In this document: positions 1 to 4,631 of the stretch, in pieces
Numbering within the stretch: the stretch's first letter is position 1
Layout of the letters: every line of letters begins with the position of its first letter
Notes under the pieces: generated by a model
Databases searched by the model: none
What the model was told of the DNA's origin: nothing
The model's input: the letters and a program-made list of their open reading frames with translations, nothing else
Source: Tardiphaga sp.
GTDB taxonomy: Bacteria > Pseudomonadota > Alphaproteobacteria > Rhizobiales > Xanthobacteraceae
Length of the DNA stretch: 7,264 nucleotides
NCBI GenBank assembly: GCA_028290765.1
Contig: JAQGJF010000642.1
Span: forward strand, 1-7,264
Reading direction: 5' to 3'
Position numbers and translations under genes: made by a program

Positions 1-2
1 AT

Positions 3-65
3 GCGATCGCCTTGATCTCCGAAAATTGGGTTGGAAACCACGGCCTGATCATTGGTAACATCTAA
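3..65 (+). CDS. Possible C-terminal end of an unidentified protein (5' end outside window)
   Basis: From the window edge, one plus-strand frame stays open for 20 codons and stops at TAA (63-65). It reads AIALISENWVGNHGLIIGNI. The frame closes shortly before the terminator of the convergent P450 gene, leaving only 19 bases between the two stop codons, which is what a convergent gene pair would look like. The stretch is too short to identify a family or to use codon statistics. Other frames are also open over so short a span, including minus-strand ones, so the assignment rests mainly on its position. It could equally be noncoding. Confidence 0.3.
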   Translation, partial: AIALISENWVGNHGLIIGNI

Positions 66-96
66 AAGAGTTGGCGACTTCATCTTAGTCGCCGAC
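64..96 (-). terminator. Intrinsic terminator of the P450 gene, overlapping its stop codon
   Basis: Arms GGCGACT (73-79) and AGTCGCC (87-93) are perfectly complementary around a 7-base loop. Pairing extends outward to 70-72 with 94-96, giving a stem of about 10 base pairs with one mismatch or wobble. Read on the minus strand, the stem is followed by TCTTTT (the complement of 64-69), the layout of a rho-independent terminator. The P450 stop codon (85-87) lies at the loop-side edge of the first arm, so the last codons of the gene form the stem. The plus-strand side has no T run, so it should act mainly on the P450 transcript. Confidence 0.7.
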
Positions 97-1308
97 CACG
101 CACGGAACGTTCAAAAATCCACGAAACCGCACCCGGCCGCCGCGAACCGGCGGCGCTGCCAACTCGTAACCGGGAAACCGCGCCAGAAACCGCGAGATCG
201 CAATGGCGCCTTCGAGACGCGCCAGCGCCATGCCGGCGCATTGATGGGCGCCGGTGCCGAAGGCGAGGTGCCGGTTGGGCGTGCGGCCGATATCGAGCGT
301 TTCGGGGTTTTCGAATTGCGCCGGATCGCGGTTGGCGGCGCCGATGCACAGTGTCACCGATGTGTTCGCGGGCAGGGCGATGCCGCCGACCTCGATCGCT
401 TCGGTCGTGATGCGGTTGCCGAGCTGGTTCGAACTCTCGAACCGAAGAATTTCCTCGACCGCGGTCTTGATCAGTCCGGGATTGTCGATCAATCGCGTCT
501 TCTGTCCGGGATTCCCCGACAGCGCGACCAAGGCATTGCCGATCAGATTGGTGGTGGTTTCGTGGCCGGCGTTGAGCAGAAAAATGCAATTGTGCAGCAA
601 CTCTTTCGCGGTCAGCCGTTCGCCATTGTCTTCACCCTGGATCAATCGCGTCAGCACGTCACGCTCGGGATTGCCGGGATTGCCGCGCCGCCGTTCGACC
701 AGGATTTCGAGATAGCTGAGAAAATCCCGCACGGCATCGTTGCCGCGGGCAAAGGCGTCGGGACCGATCACCGGTTCGAGCGCGCCCAGTATCGCCAGCG
801 ACCAATCGCGCAGCGGGTCGCGCTCCGCCATCGGCACGTCGAGCAGGTTGCCGATCACCTGGATCGGGATCGCCGCGGCAAAGTCTTCGATCAGGTCGAT
901 CTTGCCTTTGGCCGCGACGGCGTCCAGCAGCCGGTCGACCAGCGCGATCAGGTCCGGCTCCATCTCGGCAATGGCGCGGGGCGACAGCGCTCCCATGATC
1001 AGCCGACGCACCCTTGTGTGGGCGGGAGGGTCGTTAAAAACAAGACTGGTGGTGTGGTGCTCATACAGCAGCGAGTCGCCGTATTTCGGCGCGAACTCGC
1101 GCTTCTTGTCGGAGGAGAACAGTTTTGTGTTCTTGTAGATACCGGCCAGGTCGTCATAGCGGGTCAGGAAATAGCCGCCGTTCGGCATCCGCTTGACCGG
1201 CTCGTGCTCCCGCAGTGCACGATAGGTCGGGTACGGATCCGCGTAGAACTCCGCCGTCAGCTTCTCGATATTGAAATCCGCTGCCAGGTCGCGCGAAATT
1301 GCGTTCAT
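85..1308 (-). CDS. Cytochrome P450 monooxygenase, soluble bacterial type
   Basis: Complete 407-residue P450, the usual length for soluble bacterial members (about 400). These are haem-thiolate cytosolic enzymes that insert one oxygen atom into an organic substrate using electrons from a ferredoxin or flavodoxin system. Visible signatures, in order: a C-helix stretch AHTRVRR (96-102); the I-helix oxygen-activation motif AGHETT (247-252) with the acid/alcohol pair E250-T251; the K-helix ExxR as EILR (286-289); and the haem-binding loop FGTGAHQCAGMALAR (350-364), with C357 as the proximal ligand. There is no N-terminal membrane anchor. A GGGAG ribosome-binding site lies about 11 bases upstream of the ATG. 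The gene is divergent from a split ThDP decarboxylase and ends in its own terminator. No redox partner is in the window. All catalytic motifs are intact, so it should be active. CYP family and substrate cannot be assigned by eye. Confidence 0.95.
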   Translation of the reverse strand: MNAISRDLAADFNIEKLTAEFYADPYPTYRALREHEPVKRMPNGGYFLTRYDDLAGIYKNTKLFSSDKKREFAPKYGDSLLYEHHTTSLVFNDPPAHTRVRRLIMGALSPRAIAEMEPDLIALVDRLLDAVAAKGKIDLIEDFAAAIPIQVIGNLLDVPMAERDPLRDWSLAILGALEPVIGPDAFARGNDAVRDFLSYLEILVERRRGNPGNPERDVLTRLIQGEDNGERLTAKELLHNCIFLLNAGHETTTNLIGNALVALSGNPGQKTRLIDNPGLIKTAVEEILRFESSNQLGNRITTEAIEVGGIALPANTSVTLCIGAANRDPAQFENPETLDIGRTPNRHLAFGTGAHQCAGMALARLEGAIAISRFLARFPGYELAAPPVRGGRVRFRGFLNVPCVVGD

Positions 1309-1369
1309 GCTGTCATTGTCTCCCTGGTGCCAGATATGTCGTTTTGGCTCTTTCCGAAACCGCGGCGGC

Positions 1370-1384
1370 GTTTACAGTCTAAAC
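1370..1384. promoter_or_regulatory. Inverted repeat in the P450/decarboxylase divergent gap, candidate operator
   Basis: The 15-base element GTTTA-CAGTC-TAAAC has perfect 5-base arms and a 5-base spacer. It lies in the 110-base gap between two divergent start codons, 62 bases from the P450 start and 35 bases from the decarboxylase start. Size and symmetry suit a dimeric repressor such as a TetR- or GntR-family protein. Its arms differ from those of the palindrome upstream of the tetR-type gene at 2611-2626, so the same regulator is unlikely to bind both. I found no convincing -35/-10 pair in this gap on either strand. The operator role is inference. Confidence 0.4.
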
Positions 1385-1418
1385 CACAAATCATCCCGTT
1401 GATCGACCGGACATCCAC

Positions 1419-1985
1419 ATGCACGCGCGAGCGGACAGCGTCCCCGAACAGGTCGCCCCCTCCTGGCCTGAAGACATCTTCCAGATCCTGCAGCGGTTCG
1501 ATGTCCGTCAGGTCGCCTATGTGCCGGATGCCGGCCATTCGCAACTGATCGAGCGGGTGTTGGCGGCTGCCACGATGCGCGCGGTGCCGTTGACGACGGA
1601 AGAAGAGGGCGTGGCGCTGCTCGCCGGCGCCTGGGCCGGTGGCCAGCGCGGCGTGCTGCTGATGCAGTCAAGCGGCGTCGGCAATTGCGTGAACATGCTG
1701 TCGTTGACGCAGGTTCTTCGCTTTCCGTTCCTGACCCTGGTGACGATGCGCGGCGAATGGGGCGAATTCAATCCCTGGCAGGTGCCGATGGGGTCGACCA
1801 CGCAAGGCGTGTTCGAACTGTGCGGCGTCCGGGTGCTGCGGGCCAGTGCGCCGGCGGAAGTGCGCGACGTCGTCGAGGCCGCGGCCTCGCAGGTCTACAA
1901 CGCCTGCACGGCGACCGCCGTTCTGCTTTCGCAGCGCCTGATCGGCAGCAAGGTTTTCGTAAAGGCCGGCAATGAGCCAAACTAA
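1419..1985 (+). CDS. ThDP-dependent decarboxylase, alpha (pyrimidine-binding) subunit, sulfopyruvate/phosphonopyruvate decarboxylase-like
   Basis: This 188-residue protein is the N-terminal half of a thiamine-diphosphate decarboxylase, encoded separately as in the ComD subunit of ComDE-type sulfopyruvate decarboxylases. The fold begins near W16 (WPEDIFQILQRF). The segment TEEEGVALLAGAWAGG (60-75) carries the conserved glutamate, best aligned at E61, that activates the cofactor N1'. It is followed by LMQSSGVGNCVNMLSL (81-96), close to the MQNSGLGN signature of this subfamily, and LVTMRGEWGE (107-116). It must pair with the beta subunit to form active sites at the interface. The ATG at 1419 is the only sensible start, leaving about 15 residues before the fold, but no strong Shine-Dalgarno precedes it. 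The stop lies inside the beta gene (14-base overlap), implying translational coupling. The enzyme class is well supported; the 2-oxoacid substrate is unknown. Confidence 0.85.
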   Translation: MHARADSVPEQVAPSWPEDIFQILQRFDVRQVAYVPDAGHSQLIERVLAAATMRAVPLTTEEEGVALLAGAWAGGQRGVLLMQSSGVGNCVNMLSLTQVLRFPFLTLVTMRGEWGEFNPWQVPMGSTTQGVFELCGVRVLRASAPAEVRDVVEAAASQVYNACTATAVLLSQRLIGSKVFVKAGNEPN

Positions 1986-2562
1986 CCTTCTGCAGCGGCG
2001 CCGGGTGGTGTCCGCGCTGCTGGCGGCGCGCCAAAATGCCATCGTGGTCGGCGGGCTCGGCGCCTCGACCTACGACATGGCCGCCGCCGGCGACCACGAC
2101 CGCAATTTCTATTTGTGGGGCGCCATGGGAGGCGCGGTGATGATCGGGCTTGGGGTGGCGCTGGCGCAGCCCGACGTCCCGGTGCTGGTAATTACCGGCG
2201 ACGGGGAACTGCTGATGGGGATGGGAAGCCTCGCCACCGTTGGCCTGCAAAGACCGGCGAACCTCAGCATCGTCGTGCTGGACAATGAGGTCTACGGCGA
2301 GACCGGCGGGCAGGCGAGCCATACCGCCGGAACCGTCGATTTCGCCGGCGTCGCCAGATCCTGCGGGATTCCGGATGCCAGCCATCTCGCCACCATGGCC
2401 GAGATCGAGGCTTTTGCGTTGTCGGTTCACGGGGTTACCGGCGGGCCCCGGTTGGCCAGCGTCAAGATCGATCCGGCCAATCTGGAGCGCGTATTGGCCA
2501 ATCGCGACGGTACTTTCCTGGTGAACCGGATCCGCCAGAGCCTCGGATTCCAGCCGATCTGA
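1972..2562 (+). CDS. ThDP-dependent decarboxylase, beta (diphosphate-binding) subunit, sulfopyruvate/phosphonopyruvate decarboxylase-like
   Basis: This 196-residue protein is the cofactor-binding C-terminal half matching the gene just upstream, like ComE of the split sulfopyruvate decarboxylases. The ThDP motif is visible as TGDGELLMGMGSLATVG (75-91), with D77 as the magnesium ligand, ending about 30 residues later in VLDNEVYGETGGQ (102-114), where N105 supplies the second ligand. An earlier LWGAMGGAVMIGLGVALA (48-65) is the usual helix preceding it. The ATG at 1972 is backed by AAAGG at 1961-1965, six bases upstream. It overlaps the alpha gene by 14 bases, so equal synthesis of the two subunits is expected. 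The alternative annotation, a generic acetolactate-synthase-like large subunit, is ruled out by the short split architecture and the lack of a central domain. The substrate could be sulfopyruvate, phosphonopyruvate, an aryl-pyruvate or something else. Confidence 0.87.
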   Translation: MSQTNLLQRRRVVSALLAARQNAIVVGGLGASTYDMAAAGDHDRNFYLWGAMGGAVMIGLGVALAQPDVPVLVITGDGELLMGMGSLATVGLQRPANLSIVVLDNEVYGETGGQASHTAGTVDFAGVARSCGIPDASHLATMAEIEAFALSVHGVTGGPRLASVKIDPANLERVLANRDGTFLVNRIRQSLGFQPI

Positions 2563-2595
2563 GCCGAAACGGCCCAGTGCGTTGCAGCAAGTTCC

Positions 2596-2623
2596 TTGAC
2601 ATTTTCCGAGGTGAGTGCTTACT
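2596..2623 (+). promoter_or_regulatory. Candidate promoter of the tetR-adaptor-pump operon
   Basis: A perfect TTGACA box (2596-2601) lies 16 bases before CTTACT (2618-2623), a weak -10 match. The -10 region falls inside the palindrome at 2611-2626, so a bound repressor would block RNA polymerase directly. Transcription would begin near 2630, almost at the ATG at 2631, which would make the message leaderless or nearly so. The -35 box is clear and the -10 is not, so the exact start is uncertain. Confidence 0.4.
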
Positions 2624-2626
2624 CAC
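2611..2626. promoter_or_regulatory. Palindromic operator, likely bound by the adjacent TetR-type regulator
   Basis: GTGAGTGCTTACTCAC is a perfect 6-base inverted repeat (GTGAGT/ACTCAC) around GCTT. It ends four bases before the first plausible start of the TetR-family gene and overlaps the presumed -10 region. A further arm, AGCACTC (2634-2640), is the exact complement of GAGTGCT (2613-2619) inside the palindrome, so three related half-sites cluster within 30 bases. TetR-family proteins typically bind such palindromes next to their own gene. This fits autoregulation of the whole efflux operon. Binding itself is inferred. Confidence 0.6.
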
Positions 2627-2630
2627 GAAC

Positions 2631-3332
2631 ATGAGCACTCTGCGGATGACCAGCGATTTGCGGCGGGAACTGATCCTGAGCGCGGCGAAGCGATGCTTTG
2701 CCCGCAACGGATTTGCCGGCACCACGACCAAAAGTGTCGCTGCCGCCGCCTCGATTTCGGAAGGGCTGCTGTTCAAGCATTTCCCGACCAAGTCGGCGTT
2801 ATACGCGGAGATCCTCGCCGAAGAATGCGAAGCCGATCCGGCGCTGCACGAGTTGCTGGGGCTGGAGCCGTCGACCGAGACGCTGGTGATTCTGGTCCGC
2901 GGCATGGTCGGGCATTTCCTCCATGTGTCGGATGCCCCCGACCAGGAGGAGGCCCAGCGCCTGCGGCTGATGGTTTCCAGCCATCTCGACGACGGCGAGT
3001 TCGCGCGGCTGCTGTTCGAAAAAGTCGGCGATTTGATCGGGCCGGTGTTCACGACGTCGCTGGAGCGGGCGGTGGCAGCGGGCGACGCCTCGAAGGTCGG
3101 GCGCGAGCCGCTGAATCTTTTCTGGTTCGCCCATCACACCGTGCTGATGGCGGCGCTGGCGAGGTTGCCCGCCGTGCCATGTCTCGATTATGCCAACTCC
3201 GCCGATCTCGAACGTCAGATTTGCGAATTCATTCTGCGCGGAATTGGCCTCAATCAAACGGCAATTGCCTCTTATCTGGATCGCGAACTATCGCCGAATC
3301 TCAAGCCAGCGATAACTGCAGAAAGTGCATGA
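2631..3332 (+). CDS. TetR/AcrR-family transcriptional repressor of the efflux operon
   Basis: This 233-residue DNA-binding protein has the TetR pattern: an N-terminal three-helix domain (about 9-58) in which the helix-turn-helix covers roughly 31-53, then the typical LLFKHFPTKSALY (46-58), and a divergent all-helical ligand and dimerisation domain to the C terminus. Family members repress neighbouring genes until a small molecule binds. The frame extends upstream to an ATG at 2577, but that would place 18 extra residues across the promoter and operator, so I chose the ATG at 2631; an ATG at 2646 is also possible. None of these has a clear Shine-Dalgarno. The gene stops one base before the adaptor ATG, so it is probably co-transcribed with the adaptor and pump. 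The inducer is unknown; efflux substrates are the usual candidates. Confidence 0.9.
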   Translation: MSTLRMTSDLRRELILSAAKRCFARNGFAGTTTKSVAAAASISEGLLFKHFPTKSALYAEILAEECEADPALHELLGLEPSTETLVILVRGMVGHFLHVSDAPDQEEAQRLRLMVSSHLDDGEFARLLFEKVGDLIGPVFTTSLERAVAAGDASKVGREPLNLFWFAHHTVLMAALARLPAVPCLDYANSADLERQICEFILRGIGLNQTAIASYLDRELSPNLKPAITAESA

Positions 3333-3333
3333 C

Positions 3334-4527
3334 ATGACCATCACGACGGAAGCCAACAGCTCGGCGAGAGCGATCAGCGAGAAGCCGCGCACGCGGCCGA
3401 TACGCATGGTCCGCTGGTTCATCCTTGTCGGGTTGCTGCTGGCGCTGCTGGTCGGGGGCCTAGTCTGGTTCAACTCCTTCCGCGGCAAGATGATCGCGCA
3501 GTTCTTCGCCAACAACAAGCCGCCGCCGTCGAGCGTCAACATTGCCGAGGCGAAGTCCGAAACCATTCCGAACCTGTTGAGCGCGGTCGGCGATCTCGCT
3601 GCCGTGCATCAGGTCAATGTCACCTCGGATTTGAACGGACGCATTACCGAGATCATGTTCAGCGCTGGTTCGAGCGTAAAGGAAGGGACACCGCTGCTGC
3701 AATTGTTCGATGGTCCCGAGCAGGCCGACCTCGCCAGCTTCAAGGCTCAGGCGACGATGGCACAGCTCTCGCTCGAGCGCGCCAAGCAATTGGCCAGCCG
3801 TCAATTCGGGCCGCAGGCGACCGTCGACCAGGCCCAATCGGCGTTCGATCAGGCCAATGCCGGCATCGCCAAGACCCAGGCCATCATCTCGCAGAAGCAG
3901 GTGCGGGCGCCCTTCGACGGCGAACTCGGCGTTCGCAAGGTCGAAGTCGGTCAGTATCTGACGGCCGGGACGCAGATCGTCTCGCTGACCGACCTGTCGC
4001 AGCTGTATGCCAACTTCACCGTGACGGAGAAGGACAGCGCCGCACTCAAGGTCGGCCAGACCGTTCGTATCGCGGTCGATGCCTATCCGGGCCGCCCGTT
4101 CGAGGGCAAGATCACCACCATCGAGCCGCAGATCGCCACCGACACGCGTAACATCCGCGTTCAGGCCACGATCGCCAACCCGGATCGCATTCTCAAGCCG
4201 GGCATGTTCACGACCACCACGGTGGTGCTGCCGGACAAGCCGCCGGTCGTCACCGTTCCCGAAACCGCGGTCGATTACACGCTCTATGGCGACTCGGTCT
4301 ATCTCCTCAAGGAGAAGAAAGAGGAAGACGGCAAGACCAGCCTGACCGTGGAGCGCACCTTCGTGCAGGCCGGTAATCGCATTAGCGGGCGTGCTGAAAT
4401 CCTCAAAGGTTTGAAGGCCGGCGATCGTGTCGTTGCGGTGGGACAGCTCAAGTTGCAACCGGGATCGGCGGTGACGATCTCGACCGATCCGACGCCGGAG
4501 ATTCCGGCGAAGCCGCCGCGCTACTGA
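3334..4527 (+). CDS. RND efflux periplasmic adaptor (membrane fusion protein, HlyD/AcrA family)
   Basis: This 397-residue protein links an RND inner-membrane pump to an outer-membrane channel across the periplasm. After a basic cytosolic N terminus it has one membrane segment (about 28-46, WFILVGLLLALLVGGLVW). No lipobox is visible, so it should be held by an uncleaved helix rather than a lipid as in AcrA or MexA. The first half of the lipoyl domain lies near 90-122, a helical hairpin near 128-186, and the second lipoyl half starts at VRAPFDGELGVRKVEVGQYL (190-209). A beta-barrel follows (about 220-300), then a membrane-proximal domain ending in GLKAGDRVVAVGQLKLQPG (359-377). I prefer the ATG at 3334, one base after the repressor stop. 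An in-frame GTG at 3325 would add three residues and overlap the repressor gene by eight bases. It is intact and of usual length. Confidence 0.93.
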   Translation: MTITTEANSSARAISEKPRTRPIRMVRWFILVGLLLALLVGGLVWFNSFRGKMIAQFFANNKPPPSSVNIAEAKSETIPNLLSAVGDLAAVHQVNVTSDLNGRITEIMFSAGSSVKEGTPLLQLFDGPEQADLASFKAQATMAQLSLERAKQLASRQFGPQATVDQAQSAFDQANAGIAKTQAIISQKQVRAPFDGELGVRKVEVGQYLTAGTQIVSLTDLSQLYANFTVTEKDSAALKVGQTVRIAVDAYPGRPFEGKITTIEPQIATDTRNIRVQATIANPDRILKPGMFTTTTVVLPDKPPVVTVPETAVDYTLYGDSVYLLKEKKEEDGKTSLTVERTFVQAGNRISGRAEILKGLKAGDRVVAVGQLKLQPGSAVTISTDPTPEIPAKPPRY

Positions 4528-4543
4528 CGCTGCTAAAATGTGG

Positions 4544-4563
4544 CGCGACCCGAAGCGGTCGCG
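4544..4563. repeat. Hairpin 1 in the adaptor-pump gap
   Basis: CGCGACC (4544-4550) and GGTCGCG (4557-4563) form a perfect 7-base-pair GC-rich stem around a 6-base loop, beginning 17 bases after the adaptor stop. It is followed by only TTT, too short a run for a strong terminator, so partial attenuation or protection of the upstream message from 3' exonucleases is more likely than full termination. The function is inferred. Confidence 0.5.
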
Positions 4564-4577
4564 TTTCCAGCAATTCA

Positions 4578-4600
4578 GGCGGTGGTCTTGCGACCACGCC
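4578..4600. repeat. Hairpin 2 in the adaptor-pump gap
   Basis: GTGGTC (4582-4587) and GACCAC (4592-4597) pair perfectly around the tetraloop TTGC. With G4581 bulged, GGC (4578-4580) pairs with GCC (4598-4600), giving nine pairs in all. No T run follows on the plus strand. It ends 31 bases before the pump start codon, so it leaves the ribosome-binding region free. A role in message processing or stability is possible but not shown. Confidence 0.5.
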
Positions 4601-4631
4601 CCTATGTTTGAACTTACCGGGATAATCAGCG

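Noticed and set aside
1305..1544. A 79-codon minus-strand frame whose stop overlaps the P450 start (ATGA)
   Set aside because: The overlap looks like coupling, but the frame lies antisense to the start of the decarboxylase alpha gene and shows no family signature. The P450 has its own GGGAG site.
52..1548. A 498-codon plus-strand open frame opposite the P450
   Set aside because: It is antisense to a P450 with all motifs intact, has no recognisable domain, and runs into the start of the decarboxylase alpha gene and the divergent gap. It is a shadow frame.
2563..2573. Short hairpin GCCG-AAA-CGGC right after the decarboxylase beta stop, as a terminator
   Set aside because: Only four base pairs and no following T run. 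It cannot be called a terminator on this evidence.
2577..2630. Upstream extension of the TetR-type gene to an ATG at 2577
   Set aside because: The extra 18 residues would be encoded across the TTGACA box and the palindrome, and family members start close to the helix-turn-helix. The start at 2631 is better supported.
3460..4458. A 332-codon minus-strand open frame opposite the adaptor gene
   Set aside because: Arginine-, glycine- and leucine-rich shadow of the adaptor coding strand. No start context or family features.
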